DNA of 64,000 bases. Origin: Subtercola lobariae (GTDB lineage Bacteria; Actinomycetota; Actinomycetes; Actinomycetales; Microbacteriaceae). Where the stretch lies: NCBI RefSeq assembly GCF_014640255.1, contig NZ_BMGP01000003.1, positions 496,001 to 560,000 on the forward strand. The letters run 5' to 3'. Under the pieces are notes generated by a model, which was not told the origin of the DNA, searched no databases, and worked only from the letters and a program-made list of their open reading frames with translations. Both the position numbers and the translations under genes were made by a program. Shown here in pieces: positions 10,041 to 19,512 of this stretch; the stretch's first letter is position 1, and each line of letters opens with the position of its first letter.

Positions 10041-10792
10041 TCGGGCCCCTCGGAGTGGTGCCGCCCGCCCACGAGTTCGACGAAGCGGTCTTCAAGCGAC
10101 GAGTCACCGCGAACCTCGTCGACGGTGCCCGCGGCAAGCACTCGCCCGGCCGAGACGACGGCCACGTGGTCGCACATACGCTGCACCAGATCCATCACGT
10201 GACTCGACACGATGACGGTGCCGCCGCCCTTCACGTACTCAGTGAGCATGTCGCGAATGTTCGCGGCCGAAACCGGGTCGACCGACTCGAACGGTTCGTC
10301 GAGCACGAGTAGTTTCGGCGCGTGCACGAGAGCGCAAGCCAGGGCGATCTTCTTGGTCATGCCGGCCGAATAATCGACCACCGGCGTGCCAGCCGCACTT
10401 TCCAGGTCGAGCAGGCGCAGCAAGTCGCCCACGCGTTCGGCCACCGTTGCTCGATCCATTCCGAACAGCAGGCCGTTGTACGTGACGAGCTGTTCGCCGG
10501 TCAGCCGGTCGAAGAGTTTCACGCCATCAGAAAGGTTGCCCACGAGCTGTTTCGCTTCGAGTGGCCGCCGCCACATGTCGACTCCGTGGATGATCGACTG
10601 CCCGGCATCGGGCCGCAACAACCCCGTGGCCATCGAGAGCGTGGTGGTCTTGCCCGCGCCGTTCGGCCCGACCAGGCCGTACAACGAGCCGGTAGGCACC
10701 GTCAGGCTGAGTTTGTCGACGGCGAGTTTCTCGCCGAACCGCTTGGTCAGCCCGCGCAATTCGAGGGCGGCCACCGGGAGGTCAGAGTGCAC
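10022..10792 (-). CDS. ABC transporter ATP-binding protein
   Basis: ATPase subunit of an exporter whose permease lies immediately downstream. 256 residues with Walker A GPNGAGKTT near residue 42, a degenerate signature YSAGMTKKIALA near 141, and Walker B LLVLDEPF near 162. The modified signature (SAGM in place of SGGQ) is usual for drug, nodulation or ABC-2 exporter ATPases. The GTG start has AAGGAGATC upstream. The substrate is not known. Confidence 0.9.
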   Translation of the reverse strand: MHSDLPVAALELRGLTKRFGEKLAVDKLSLTVPTGSLYGLVGPNGAGKTTTLSMATGLLRPDAGQSIIHGVDMWRRPLEAKQLVGNLSDGVKLFDRLTGEQLVTYNGLLFGMDRATVAERVGDLLRLLDLESAAGTPVVDYSAGMTKKIALACALVHAPKLLVLDEPFESVDPVSAANIRDMLTEYVKGGGTVIVSSHVMDLVQRMCDHVAVVSAGRVLAAGTVDEVRGDSSLEDRFVELVGGRHHSEGPEWLRHS

Positions 10793-10888
10793 AACGATCT
10801 CCTTGTCGTCGCCTGCAGCCTAAGCGGAAGCGGCGGCCACGCCAACGTCTTGCGCCGCCGTCGGGCGTTGCGATAAGGAAGGGGCGGG

Positions 10889-11950
10889 TTACGGCCTCGT
10901 TCGCCCGCCGATGGCTCGGGCATCCGTGTTGCCCGTGGGGCCCTGACGCAACTCTTTCGGCAGCGAGAAGATCAGGTCTTCTTCGGCCGTCTGCACGGTC
11001 TCGATGTCGCCGTAGCCAGCCCCTGCCAGGTCGTCGAGCAGTTCTTGAACGAGAACTTCGGGTACGGATGCCCCTGACGTGACGCCGACCGTGTTCACAC
11101 CGTCGAGCCACTCTTGTTTCACCTCGTGCGCGTAGTCGACGCGGTAGGCGGCTTTCGCCCCGTACTCGAGTGCCACCTCGACCAGACGAACAGAGTTCGA
11201 GGAGTTGGCCGAGCCCACCACAATCACCAGGTCGCTGTCTTTGGCGACCTTCTTGATGGCCACCTGGCGGTTCTGGGTGGCGTAGCAGATGTCGTCGCTC
11301 GGGGGGTCTTGCAGGTTCGGAAAACGAGCGCGCAGGCGCCGCACGGTCTCCATGGTCTCGTCGACGCTCAATGTGGTCTGCGAGAGCCAGACCACCTTGT
11401 CGGGGTTGCGCACCTGAATGGTGTCTGCCTCTTCTGGGCTGCCAACGAGCGTGGTGTGCTCGGGCGCCTCGCCTGCTGTGCCTTCGACCTCTTCGTGGCC
11501 TTCATGGCCGATGAGCAGAATCTCGAAATCGTCGCGGGCGAACCGCACCGCCTCGCGATGCACCTTCGTGACCAGCGGGCAGGTCGCGTCGATGGCCTGA
11601 AGCTGCCGGTCGGCGGCGCCCTGCACGACCGCGGGCGAAACGCCGTGGGCGCTGAAGACCACGTGCGAGCCGTGCGGCACCTCATCGACCTCGTCGACGA
11701 AGATCGCGCCCGCCTTTTCGAGGGTGGCCACGACGTGGATGTTGTGCACGATCTGTTTGCGCACGTACACCGGTGCTCCGTAGCGCTCGAGCGCCTTCTC
11801 AACGGCCACGACGGCGCGGTCGACACCGGCGCAGTACCCCCGTGGAGCGGCCAGCAGCACCTTCTTGGCGCCGATGACAGGGGTATCGTTTAGCCTGTTG
11901 CGAACGCCGGGCATTCTCGGCATGGGCAGGCTGATGGTTGTGTCGCTCAC
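10889..11950 (-). CDS. ispH: 4-hydroxy-3-methylbut-2-enyl diphosphate reductase
   Basis: Last step of the MEP isoprenoid pathway: reduces HMBPP to IPP and DMAPP with a [4Fe-4S] cluster. The three cluster cysteines are visible: C40 in [13 protein letters not shown]124 in [11 protein letters not shown] and C222 in [11 protein letters not shown]. At 353 residues it is slightly longer than the Escherichia coli enzyme because of terminal extensions. GTG start; a TAGAAT box ends six bases upstream and there is no ribosome site, so a leaderless transcript is likely. It is divergent from xseA with only 30 bases between starts. Its product also feeds UppS (18657-19442). Confidence 0.97.
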   Translation of the reverse strand: MSDTTISLPMPRMPGVRNRLNDTPVIGAKKVLLAAPRGYCAGVDRAVVAVEKALERYGAPVYVRKQIVHNIHVVATLEKAGAIFVDEVDEVPHGSHVVFSAHGVSPAVVQGAADRQLQAIDATCPLVTKVHREAVRFARDDFEILLIGHEGHEEVEGTAGEAPEHTTLVGSPEEADTIQVRNPDKVVWLSQTTLSVDETMETVRRLRARFPNLQDPPSDDICYATQNRQVAIKKVAKDSDLVIVVGSANSSNSVRLVEVALEYGAKAAYRVDYAHEVKQEWLDGVNTVGVTSGASVPEVLVQELLDDLAGAGYGDIETVQTAEEDLIFSLPKELRQGPTGNTDARAIGGRTRP

Positions 11951-11952
11951 CC

Positions 11953-11962
11953 TACGATTCTA
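11953..11962. promoter_or_regulatory. Overlapping divergent -10 boxes, ispH and xseA
   Basis: Within the 30-base ispH/xseA gap, TAGAAT on the minus strand (11962-11957) lies exactly six bases before the ispH GTG. TACGAT on the plus strand (11953-11958) would start xseA transcription just before its AGGAGGT ribosome site. The two hexamers share two bases, so polymerase could bind in one direction at a time. Inferred from position and consensus only. Confidence 0.55.
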
Positions 11963-11980
11963 GGTGCAGGAGGTACCACC

Positions 11981-13273
11981 ATGGCCGAAGCGCCGAGCTT
12001 CGCCGAGGGCCCGCCCACGTTCGAGAACCCGTGGCCGGTGGGCTATTTCTCGGGCAAAATCAAGTCGTACATCGACAGACTGGGCACCGCGTGGGTCGAG
12101 GGTGAGATCACCCAATGGGGTGTCAGCGGCGGCAATATCTACGGCAAACTCAAAGACACCAGCGAAGACGTGACCGTCGGGTTCAACATCTGGTCGTCGG
12201 TGCGCTCGAAGCTTCCTGCCGACCTCAAGCAGGGCGATCGTGTCATCGCGCTCGTCAAGCCGAACTATTGGCTCAAGGGCGGCACGCTCAGCATGCAGGT
12301 GTTCGAGATGCGGCACCTCGGCCTCGGCGACCTGCTCGAGCGCCTCGAGCGGCTGCGTCGCCAGCTCGCCTCAGAGGGGTTGTTCGATGAGTCGCGCAAG
12401 AAGCGGCTGCCTTTTCTGCCTGGCTGCATCGGGCTGATCACCGGCAAAGACAGCGATGCGGAGAAAGACGTACTGCGAAACGCTCAGCTGCGCTGGCCGT
12501 CGGTGTCGTTTCGGGTCGTGCACGCGGCCGTTCAGGGCGATCGAGTGCCGCGCGAGGTTGCTGCAGCGATAAAGACGCTCGACGACGATGCTGAGGTCGA
12601 CGTGATCATTGTGGCGCGCGGCGGCGGTGACTTTCAGAACCTGCTCGGGTTCAGTGACGAGTCAGTGGTACGCGCGGCGGCCGCCTGCCGAACACCGCTG
12701 GTGAGCGCCATCGGGCACGAGGCCGACAGACCACTTCTTGACGAGGTGGCAGACCTTCGGGCATCCACCCCCACCGACGCGGCGAAACGGCTAGTGCCCG
12801 ACGTGTCTGAAGAGCTCAACAAGGTGGAGCAGGCCCGCGCCAGGCTCAGCCTGCGTGTCACGGCGTTCGTGCGCTCGGAGATCGATCGCATCGAACAGGT
12901 GCGTTCGCGGCCGGTGCTCCAGAACGCGAGCTGGATCGTCGACACGCGCGCAGAAGACCTCACCCGTTACGTTTCGCGGGGGGTCGAACTGATGAACCGC
13001 GTGCTCGAACGTGCTGGCACGACCACAAGCGAGCTCAGCGCGCGGCTACGCACACTGTCTCCGCAAAGCACTCTCGACCGCGGGTACGCCATCGTGCAGC
13101 GCGCCGACGGCGGCCCGGGCGGCAGCGGCAGTTCGGGCCAGGGCAGCCGAGCCGGTCACATTGTCAGACGGCCAGTGGATGCTCCGCTTGACTCCTCCCT
13201 CACAATCACCCTTGCCAGCGGAGCTCTGCGAGCACGCTCTGAAGGTGAGCTCGAGACCTCGACTCATCGGTAA
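11981..13273 (+). CDS. xseA: Exodeoxyribonuclease VII large subunit
   Basis: Catalytic subunit of the single-strand-specific nuclease ExoVII, active with XseB. 430 residues: N-terminal OB-fold DNA-binding domain (about 18-118), then the catalytic domain with [24 protein letters not shown] and the glycine-rich [14 protein letters not shown] motif near 208, followed by a helical region and a C-terminal tail with [11 protein letters not shown]. Strong AGGAGGT before ATG 11981. xseB starts 10 bases after the stop, so the two form an operon. Confidence 0.96.
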   Translation: MAEAPSFAEGPPTFENPWPVGYFSGKIKSYIDRLGTAWVEGEITQWGVSGGNIYGKLKDTSEDVTVGFNIWSSVRSKLPADLKQGDRVIALVKPNYWLKGGTLSMQVFEMRHLGLGDLLERLERLRRQLASEGLFDESRKKRLPFLPGCIGLITGKDSDAEKDVLRNAQLRWPSVSFRVVHAAVQGDRVPREVAAAIKTLDDDAEVDVIIVARGGGDFQNLLGFSDESVVRAAAACRTPLVSAIGHEADRPLLDEVADLRASTPTDAAKRLVPDVSEELNKVEQARARLSLRVTAFVRSEIDRIEQVRSRPVLQNASWIVDTRAEDLTRYVSRGVELMNRVLERAGTTTSELSARLRTLSPQSTLDRGYAIVQRADGGPGGSGSSGQGSRAGHIVRRPVDAPLDSSLTITLASGALRARSEGELETSTHR

Positions 13274-13283
13274 GATTGAAGCC

Positions 13284-13595
13284 ATGCCCACGTCACCGAC
13301 CAATACTGACGCGCGCGCCGGTCAGCCGGGCGACGTCAGCGCACTCAGCTACGAAGAGGCTCGAGACGAGCTCGTTCGTGTCGTAGCCGAGCTCGAGCGC
13401 GGCGCCGCCACCCTCGAGCAGTCACTCGGCCTGTGGGAGCGCGGCGAGGCGCTGGCCGCTCGCTGCGAGGAGTGGCTCATCGGGGCCAAGTCGCGGCTCG
13501 ATGCCGCGCGCGCCGCGGGGCATTCCGCCGACGGCTCCGCCTCCTCGCCGTCGTCTTCGTCTTCGTCTTCTTCACGCGCAGCGGTAACAGAGTAG
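13284..13595 (+). CDS. xseB: Exodeoxyribonuclease VII small subunit
   Basis: Small helical partner of XseA. 103 residues: the two-helix core covers about 17-75 ([18 protein letters not shown], then [19 protein letters not shown]), followed by a low-complexity serine-rich tail with a run of about eight Ser. I chose ATG 13284, 10 bases after xseA stops; the longer in-frame reading back into xseA is not coding. TAAGAT seven bases before the ATG could add a second, leaderless start point. Confidence 0.93.
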   Translation: MPTSPTNTDARAGQPGDVSALSYEEARDELVRVVAELERGAATLEQSLGLWERGEALAARCEEWLIGAKSRLDAARAAGHSADGSASSPSSSSSSSSRAAVTE

Positions 13596-13602
13596 GCGCG
13601 CG

Positions 13603-14316
13603 GTGAGTTCGAACGGCACAGTCTCGAGGCGGCAGAAGCCGCCGCAGGTGGTCGCCGAACTCGGCAGGCCCGAAACTCCCGACGAAACCGCCGCGCGCAA
13701 GGCCGAGAATTCTCGCAAGTACCGGGCCAACAAGACCATCAACAACCTCTGGTTGTCGCTGATCGTGTGCGTCGCCGTGGTGATCGTCATCGTGCTGCTC
13801 GTGCCGCGCGACAACACATCGCACTTGCCGCCGGTCGACTATCGTTCGATCGCTTCGAGCGCTCAAGCGGCCTTCCCCGTTCCCGTGGCCTCGCCCGATT
13901 TGCCCAGCACCTGGAGTGCGAACGCCGCCGAGATCAGGTCGAGCACCGGGGCGACTGCGGCCGCCACTGTTCCGTACTGGTACATCGGCCTCGTCACCCC
14001 GAGCAACGCCTACATCGGGCTCGAACAAGCAGTTACGACCCCGACGAACGGCGGAACTGACGCCTGGCTCGCCGAGCAACTGCACGACACCGCGGCCACA
14101 GACACCGTGACCATCGATGGCGTGCAGTGGACGGTGTACGACAACCGGCAGACTCCGAACGACGTGGGTAACGCCAGTTACGCGCTCAGCACTCAATCGG
14201 GTGCCACCACCTACGTGCTGCTCGGCACGGCGACGACAGAGGAGTTCACCCAGGTGGCCGAATCGATCACCCCGAACATCCAGTCGCAGCCGGCGACGGC
14301 GGTGGTCGGCCAGTGA
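13603..14316 (+). CDS. DUF4245 membrane-anchored protein
   Basis: Function unknown; DUF4245 proteins are common in Actinobacteria beside xseAB and glpX or fumC. 237 residues: cytoplasmic N-terminus (1-47), one membrane helix (about 48-66), then an extracytoplasmic domain of about 170 residues with YWYIGLVTP and WTVYDN segments. GTG start seven bases after xseB. The carbonic anhydrase GTG overlaps its stop codon, so the genes look like one operon. Confidence 0.88.
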   Translation: MSSNGTVSRRQKPPQVVAELGRPETPDETAARKAENSRKYRANKTINNLWLSLIVCVAVVIVIVLLVPRDNTSHLPPVDYRSIASSAQAAFPVPVASPDLPSTWSANAAEIRSSTGATAAATVPYWYIGLVTPSNAYIGLEQAVTTPTNGGTDAWLAEQLHDTAATDTVTIDGVQWTVYDNRQTPNDVGNASYALSTQSGATTYVLLGTATTEEFTQVAESITPNIQSQPATAVVGQ

Positions 14317-14978
14317 GCGTGACGACGCCCACGTCGGCCTGGGCCGAAATGGTTCGCGGCAACGAGCGATTCGTGCTCGGGCACCCTCGGCACCCCCGGC
14401 AAGACGTCGACCGTCGCCATGAGCTCGCCACCGGTCAGAACCCGCATGCCGCACTCTTCGGTTGCGCCGACTCGCGCCTTGCCGCTGAGATCATCTTCGA
14501 CAAGGGCCTCGGCGACCTCTTCGTGGTTCGAAATGCGGGTCAGGTCATGTCTGAGTCGGTCGTGGGCAGCCTCGAATACGCAGTGGGCGTGCTGAACGTG
14601 CCGCTCATCGTGGTGCTCGGGCACGACGCGTGCGGTGCCGTAGCGGCAGCCATTGCGTCACAAGACCCCGAGACTCCCCCGCTGCCCCCGCACATCGCGC
14701 ACCTGGTCGACAAGATTGTGCCCGCCATCACGCAGGTGGCCGAGGAGGCAGAGGCCGAGCATCCAGGCAGCGGAGTGAACCCGGCGTCGGCCGACCCGCA
14801 GAAGGTGGGCAAGTATCACCTGCGAGACACCGTCGCCGAGCTTCTTGAGACCTCAGAAATGATCACCGAGGCCATCGCCGAGGGGCGGCTGGCCATCGTC
14901 GGCGCCAACTACCGCCTTGCCGAGGGTCAGGTGGTACCCGACATCATCGTGGGGGCCGTCGACCAACCTGCGGCGTAA
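14313..14978 (+). CDS. Beta-class carbonic anhydrase
   Basis: Zinc enzyme that interconverts CO2 and bicarbonate. 221 residues with the complete beta-class site: C51-x-D53-x-R55 in GCADSR, then H104 and C107 in GHDACGA. Its GTG start overlaps the DUF4245 stop (GTGA), which implies translational coupling. Bicarbonate supply for carboxylases is the likely role. The two cysteines, histidine and Asp-Arg dyad are all present, so it should be active. Confidence 0.95.
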   Translation: MSVTTPTSAWAEMVRGNERFVLGHPRHPRQDVDRRHELATGQNPHAALFGCADSRLAAEIIFDKGLGDLFVVRNAGQVMSESVVGSLEYAVGVLNVPLIVVLGHDACGAVAAAIASQDPETPPLPPHIAHLVDKIVPAITQVAEEAEAEHPGSGVNPASADPQKVGKYHLRDTVAELLETSEMITEAIAEGRLAIVGANYRLAEGQVVPDIIVGAVDQPAA

Positions 14979-15108
14979 GAATGGCGCAAGACTGGCGTCA
15001 GCCTTCGGCAGCGAACAGACACAAGCACCCAGAATCACACCCACAACATCACACCCCCAGCGCGCCCCTGCATGGATAGCGGGCGACAAATGAAAGGAAG
15101 ACCACGAA

Positions 15109-16524
15109 GTGGTGGAGAACTCTACTGACACCGAGTACCGCATCGAGCACGACACGATGGGCGAGGTGCGAGTGCCCGCCAGTGCGCTCTACGGGGCGCA
15201 GACCCAGCGGGCGGTCGAGAACTTTCCCGTGTCGGGCGATGTGCTCGAGGTTGCCCAGATCACGGCTCTCGCGCGCATCAAGAAGGCCGCCGCGCTGGCC
15301 AACGAGAAGCTCGGCGTACTCGACTCCGGCATCGCAACCGCCATCGCTGCTGCCGCCGACGACGTCATCGCCGGCGGATACGCCGACCAGTTTCCCATCG
15401 ACATCTACCAGACCGGTAGCGGCACCTCGACGAACATGAACATGAACGAGGTTCTGGCTTCGCTCGCATCGACCCGGTTGGGCTCGAAGGTTCACCCGAA
15501 CGACCACGTCAATGCTTCGCAATCGTCGAACGACGTCTTTCCCACGTCGGTGCACGTCGCCGTCACGGGCGCACTCATCAACGACCTCATTCCGTCACTG
15601 ACCCACCTCGCCGAGGCGCTCGAAGTGAAGCAAGAGCTGTGGAAGACGGCCGTGAAGTCGGGCCGAACCCACCTGATGGATGCCACACCCGTCACGCTCG
15701 GGCAAGAATTCGGTGGCTACGCGTCACAGGTTCGCCTCGGCATCGAGCGCGTGCAAGGCACGCTGAGGCACGTCGCCGAGGTTCCGCTCGGCGGAACGGC
15801 TGTGGGCACCGGAATCAACACGCCCGCCGGCTTCCCCCAGCTCGTCATCAGCCTGCTGGCCGAAGAGACCGAACTGCCTATTACCGAAGCGCGCGACCAC
15901 TTCGAGGCCCAGGGCGCCCGTGATTCGCTCGTCGAGGCATCCGGTGCCCTGCGTGTTCTCGCGGTGAGCCTCACCAAGATCTGCAACGACCTGCGCTGGA
16001 TGGGCTCAGGCCCGAACACCGGGCTTGGCGAACTGCACATCCCCGACCTTCAACCCGGCTCGTCAATCATGCCCGGCAAAGTGAACCCCGTCATTCCCGA
16101 GGCCGTGCTTCAGGTGTGCTCGCGAGTGATCGGTAACGATGCGACCATCGCCTGGTCGGGCGCTTCAGGTGCGTTCGAGCTGAACGTGGCCATTCCGGTC
16201 ATGGGCACGGCGCTGCTCGAGTCGATTCGGCTGCTGTCGAGCTCGTCGGTGCTGCTCGCCGACAAGACCGTCGACGGCTTGCAGGCGAACCTCGCTCGCG
16301 CGCTTGCGCTCGCGGAGTCGTCGCCGTCGATCGTCACACCGTTGAACCGCATTATCGGGTACGAGGCCGCTGCCAAGATCGCGAAGCACTCGGTCGCCCA
16401 GGGCATCACCGTTCGCGACGCTGTGATCGACCTCGGCTTCGTGGAGCGCGGCGAGGTCACCCTCGAGCAGCTCGACAGCGCGCTCGACGTGCTCTCGATG
16501 ACACGGCCGCCCCAGGCGAAGTAG
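15109..16524 (+). CDS. fumC: Class II fumarate hydratase
   Basis: Iron-free fumarase of the TCA cycle, fumarate to malate. 471 residues. Signature regions are [10 protein letters not shown] (102-111), the [11 protein letters not shown] segment near 184, and the flexible catalytic loop [11 protein letters not shown] (317-327). GTG start (two GTG codons in a row) with GAAAGGAAG upstream. A strong terminator hairpin follows at 16532-16582. Transcribed alone, or weakly from the carbonic anhydrase operon 130 bases upstream. Confidence 0.97.
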   Translation: MVENSTDTEYRIEHDTMGEVRVPASALYGAQTQRAVENFPVSGDVLEVAQITALARIKKAAALANEKLGVLDSGIATAIAAAADDVIAGGYADQFPIDIYQTGSGTSTNMNMNEVLASLASTRLGSKVHPNDHVNASQSSNDVFPTSVHVAVTGALINDLIPSLTHLAEALEVKQELWKTAVKSGRTHLMDATPVTLGQEFGGYASQVRLGIERVQGTLRHVAEVPLGGTAVGTGINTPAGFPQLVISLLAEETELPITEARDHFEAQGARDSLVEASGALRVLAVSLTKICNDLRWMGSGPNTGLGELHIPDLQPGSSIMPGKVNPVIPEAVLQVCSRVIGNDATIAWSGASGAFELNVAIPVMGTALLESIRLLSSSSVLLADKTVDGLQANLARALALAESSPSIVTPLNRIIGYEAAAKIAKHSVAQGITVRDAVIDLGFVERGEVTLEQLDSALDVLSMTRPPQAK

Positions 16525-16531
16525 CCTCACC

Positions 16532-16582
16532 CAGCGGAGGGCGCCTGTGGATAACTCCCGGGCGCCCTCCGCTGTTTGTTTT
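16532..16582 (+). terminator. Intrinsic terminator of fumC
   Basis: Perfect 14-base stem CAGCGGAGGGCGCC (16532-16545) and its complement (16561-16574), 15-base loop, then TTTGTTTT. It ends just at the -10 box of the next gene. Confidence 0.9.
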
Positions 16583-16587
16583 AGGGT
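16582..16587 (+). promoter_or_regulatory. -10 box TAGGGT, leaderless start of 16594 gene
   Basis: TAGGGT lies exactly six bases before ATG 16594, with no ribosome site, so transcription should start at the A of the start codon. The box overlaps the last T of the fumC terminator. Inferred. Confidence 0.45.
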
Positions 16588-16593
16588 CGAGCC

Positions 16594-17070
16594 ATGCTCT
16601 TCTGGCTCGCACCACTCATCGTCATTGCAGGCATCACTGCACCCCTTGTCATGTCTGACGTCACCCGGCTTCGGCTGCCCAACCGGCTGATTCTTGTCGG
16701 CTACGTCGCCTTCGCGTGCGCCGCCGAGCTCCACACGCTGACGGCCCCATCGAACGGTGCGCTGTCGAAGAGTGCTCCATCGCCTGCACTCGTCTGCCTG
16801 GCGACCCTCGTCGGCGCAGGTGGCCTGTGGATGCTCGGTGCCATCGGCATGGGCGACGTCAAGCTCATGGGGCTGCTGGCCGGCTGCCTCCAGCTGCTAC
16901 CGAGTGCGAACGCTCCCCCGCTACCGGCGGTTGCCGCGGGCGCGACCCTGTTGCTGATCGCGCCCGCGGCACTCTTAGCGTTCTCCTACGGTCGCCACAG
17001 CTTGCCACTGGGCCCGTTTCTGCTCGCCGGGTTCTGGCTGGCTGTGCTCGTCTGGGCTGGCCTGGGCTGA
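16594..17070 (+). CDS. A24-type prepilin peptidase, short form
   Basis: Aspartic membrane protease of the A24 (TadV/CpaA) type that would cleave type IV/Flp prepilin leaders. 158 residues, almost all hydrophobic helices. The two catalytic aspartates are D22 in MSDVTRLRLPN and D88 in the GMGDVKLMG motif. It lacks the N-methylation domain of larger PilD proteins, as TadV forms do. No Flp/Tad pilus genes are nearby, so it is an orphan here. Confidence 0.85.
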   Translation: MLFWLAPLIVIAGITAPLVMSDVTRLRLPNRLILVGYVAFACAAELHTLTAPSNGALSKSAPSPALVCLATLVGAGGLWMLGAIGMGDVKLMGLLAGCLQLLPSANAPPLPAVAAGATLLLIAPAALLAFSYGRHSLPLGPFLLAGFWLAVLVWAGLG

Positions 17071-17099
17071 CCCGATCAGCTTAAGGCCGGCTCGTCTGG

Positions 17100-18440
17100 C
17101 TAGGCCAGTTCGTTCGACTCCAGCATCTCGGTGACGAGCGCGGCGATCGCCGAACGCTCTGAACGCGTCAGGGTGATGTGGCCGAAGAGTGGATGCCCCT
17201 TCAGAGTCTCAATGACAGAAGCGACACCGTCATGACGGCCCACCCTCAGGTTGTCGCGCTGAGCGACATCGTGAGTGAGCACGACACGCGAGTTCGACCC
17301 GATTCGAGAAAGCACCGTCAGCAGAACATTACGTTCGAGCGATTGCGCTTCATCGACGATCACGAACGCGTCGTGCAGCGACCGACCGCGAATGTGGGTG
17401 AGCGGCAACACCTCGAGAATGCCGCGCTCTACCACCTCGTCGAGCACGTTCTGCGAAACGAGCGAACCCAACGTGTCGAACACGGCCTGAGCCCACGGGT
17501 TCATCTTTTCTGACGCGTCGCCTGGCAAGAAGCCGAGCTCCTGTCCACCGACCGCGTAAAGCGGCCTGAACACCATGATCTTCTTGTGCTGCTGCTTCTC
17601 GAGCACTGCTTCGAGGCCAGCGCAGAGGGCCAGAGCAGACTTCCCTGTACCGGCTCGACCCCCCAGCGAGATGATGCCCACTTCTGGGTCGAGTAGCATG
17701 TCGATCGCCACCCGCTGCTCTGCCGAACGACCGTGCAGGCCGAACACGTCGCGGTCGCCGCGCACTAGCTGAAAGCTCCGTTTTCCGTTGACGCGGCCGA
17801 GAGCTGATCCTCTGTCTGAGTGAATGACCAGCCCGGTGTTGATGGGCATGTCTTTCACGAGATCGGTCTGCATACCCTCGTGCTCGTAGAGCTTCGACAT
17901 GTCTGAGGCACTCAGGGTGATGTCGTCAAGCCCCGTCCATCCTGAATCGACGGCGAGTTCTGCGCGATACTCTTCGGCGGCGAGACCAATCGAGGCTGCT
18001 TTCACGCGCAACGGCAGGTCTTTCGACACCACCGTGACGTCAAGACCGTCGTTCGAGAGGTTGAGCGCAACGGCGAGAATACGCGAGTCGTTGTCCTGCA
18101 ATTGCAAGCCAGACGGCAGCACAGACATGTTCGAGTGGTTCAGCTCGACGCGTAAGCTGCCGCCGGCGTCTCCGACAGCTATCGGAAAGTCGAGTCGCTC
18201 GTGCAGCACCCGCAGCTCATCGAGGTTTCGAAGCGCTTGGCGAGCAAAATATCCGATCTCCGGGTCGTTTCGTTTCGATTCGAGTTCAGAGATGACCACC
18301 ACCGGCAAGACCACAGGATGTTCGGCGAACCGAAAAATAGCCTTGGGGTCAGACAACAAAACCGAGGTATCTAACACGTAGGTACGCTCGGCTTGAATTG
18401 CGCTGGTGGTGACGGACTTTTGAGTTTTCTGATCGGGCAC
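17100..18440 (-). CDS. PIN domain-PhoH fusion ATPase/ribonuclease
   Basis: Two-domain protein, 446 residues. An N-terminal PIN nuclease domain (about 18-150) opens with YVLDTSVLL (D24 metal ligand). A C-terminal PhoH-type ATPase has Walker A GRAGTGKS (261-268) and Walker [11 protein letters not shown] near 363. Related PIN-PhoH proteins unwind and cleave RNA. I chose GTG 18440 because GGTTGGAG lies five to six bases upstream; a TTG at 18515 would add 25 residues but has no ribosome site. The leader upstream carries paired hairpins (18530-18574). uppS is upstream on the same strand. Confidence 0.88.
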   Translation of the reverse strand: MPDQKTQKSVTTSAIQAERTYVLDTSVLLSDPKAIFRFAEHPVVLPVVVISELESKRNDPEIGYFARQALRNLDELRVLHERLDFPIAVGDAGGSLRVELNHSNMSVLPSGLQLQDNDSRILAVALNLSNDGLDVTVVSKDLPLRVKAASIGLAAEEYRAELAVDSGWTGLDDITLSASDMSKLYEHEGMQTDLVKDMPINTGLVIHSDRGSALGRVNGKRSFQLVRGDRDVFGLHGRSAEQRVAIDMLLDPEVGIISLGGRAGTGKSALALCAGLEAVLEKQQHKKIMVFRPLYAVGGQELGFLPGDASEKMNPWAQAVFDTLGSLVSQNVLDEVVERGILEVLPLTHIRGRSLHDAFVIVDEAQSLERNVLLTVLSRIGSNSRVVLTHDVAQRDNLRVGRHDGVASVIETLKGHPLFGHITLTRSERSAIAALVTEMLESNELA

Positions 18441-18529
18441 AAGTACTCCAACCCCGGCCCGCGAAATGCGGCGCCGGATCTCTTTCCGGCGAAACGGCCC
18501 CGCAGTCTCTTTCAAGACCAGGTTGGTAT

Positions 18530-18574
18530 CGAAACGTACTTATGTGGCCGTTTCGATCAGGTGCCATACCTGAT
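18530..18574 (-). promoter_or_regulatory. Twin hairpins in the phoH leader
   Basis: Two abutting stem-loops: ATCAGGT-GCCAT-ACCTGAT (18556-18574) and CGAAACG/CGTTTCG (18530-18555, 12-base loop). They lie between uppS and phoH, 90-134 bases before the phoH GTG. They could be an RNA control element, or a processing or termination signal for uppS. No T-run follows. Structure seen directly; function not known. Confidence 0.4.
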
Positions 18575-18656
18575 GAGACCAAGCTACGGCTCGAACCTCC
18601 GAGTTAGGTAACGACACGCGACTTCGGAGATTAACTCTGTGTTACGTCGCTGCAGG

Positions 18657-19442
18657 TCAGCTGCCGTAACGGCGGTGGCGCCGCGAATAGTCGCGCAGCG
18701 CGCGCAAAAAATCGACCTGGCGAATGTCAGGGCCGAGGGCCTCCATGAAGTAGAACTCGCTGTGCGCGCTCTGCCAGAGCATGAAATCGCTCAGCCGCTG
18801 TTCGCCAGAGGTGCGAATGACGAGGTCGGGGTCGGGCTGGCCGCCGGTGTAGAGGTTGGCGCTAATCAGGTCTTCGTCGAGGTTGGCGGCGAGGTCTTCG
18901 AGCGAATGCCCCGCGGCCTGATGCGTGCGAATGATGCTGAGTACCGCATCCGCTATCTCGCTGCGGCCCCCGTAGCCCACAGCGAGGTTCACGTGCAGGC
19001 CCGTGTTGCCGGTTGTCTGCTCTTCGGCCGAAGTGAGGGCGGAGACGAGCCGGGGAGGCAATCCCTCGTTGCTGCCGACGTGCTTGATGCGCCAGTTGCG
19101 GTAGGTCGCAAGCTCTTCTGCCAGCTGAGCGATGATTTCGATCAGCTCGGTGAGTTCATCGGTGCTGCGGCTCTTCAGGTTGTCGGTCGAGAGCAGATAG
19201 AGCGTCGCTACCGAGATTCCGAGGTCGTCGCACCATTCCAGAAATTCGATGACCTTGGCGGCGCCGGCGCGATGCCCGTGTGCCGCGGTCGCCAGAAAGT
19301 TCTGTTTCGCCCACCGCCTGTTGCCGTCGATGATCATGGCGACGTGATGCGGCATCTCGCCGGCCTCAAGTTCACGGCGAAGTCGCTTTTGGTAGAGCCC
19401 GTAAAGCAATCCACGTGCCGGTGAGCCCTGCCTGTTTGCCAC
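18657..19442 (-). CDS. uppS: Isoprenyl transferase (undecaprenyl diphosphate synthase type)
   Basis: cis-Prenyltransferase that condenses IPP units into the long polyprenyl diphosphate lipid carrier for peptidoglycan. 261 residues: active-site MIIDGNRRWAKQ (D39, G40, N41, R42) and the C-terminal RTSGEQRLSDF and SEFYF motifs. Actinobacteria often carry two such enzymes, Z-FPP and decaprenyl synthases; the sequence alone does not fix chain length. GTG start with TAGCGT six bases upstream and no ribosome site (leaderless type). Confidence 0.93.
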   Translation of the reverse strand: MANRQGSPARGLLYGLYQKRLRRELEAGEMPHHVAMIIDGNRRWAKQNFLATAAHGHRAGAAKVIEFLEWCDDLGISVATLYLLSTDNLKSRSTDELTELIEIIAQLAEELATYRNWRIKHVGSNEGLPPRLVSALTSAEEQTTGNTGLHVNLAVGYGGRSEIADAVLSIIRTHQAAGHSLEDLAANLDEDLISANLYTGGQPDPDLVIRTSGEQRLSDFMLWQSAHSEFYFMEALGPDIRQVDFLRALRDYSRRHRRYGS

Positions 19443-19448
19443 GAAGCT

Positions 19449-19454
19449 ACGCTA
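19449..19454 (-). promoter_or_regulatory. -10 box TAGCGT, leaderless start of uppS
   Basis: TAGCGT (minus strand) ends six bases before the uppS GTG. It faces the 19501-19506 box of trhA, giving a compact divergent pair. Inferred from spacing. Confidence 0.45.
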
Positions 19455-19500
19455 CCCCTCGTGCGCCTCAAACTCACAGCGCAGCACTATTCGCCCGCCA

Positions 19501-19506
19501 TAGTGT
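19501..19506 (+). promoter_or_regulatory. -10 box TAGTGT, leaderless start of trhA
   Basis: TAGTGT ends six bases before ATG 19513, with no Shine-Dalgarno between. Inferred from spacing. Confidence 0.45.
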
Positions 19507-19512
19507 TGAGTC

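Noticed and set aside
14981-15079. Possible 32-codon His-rich ORF before fumC
   Set aside because: No ribosome site, odd composition, and it lies in the promoter region of fumC; too little to call a gene.
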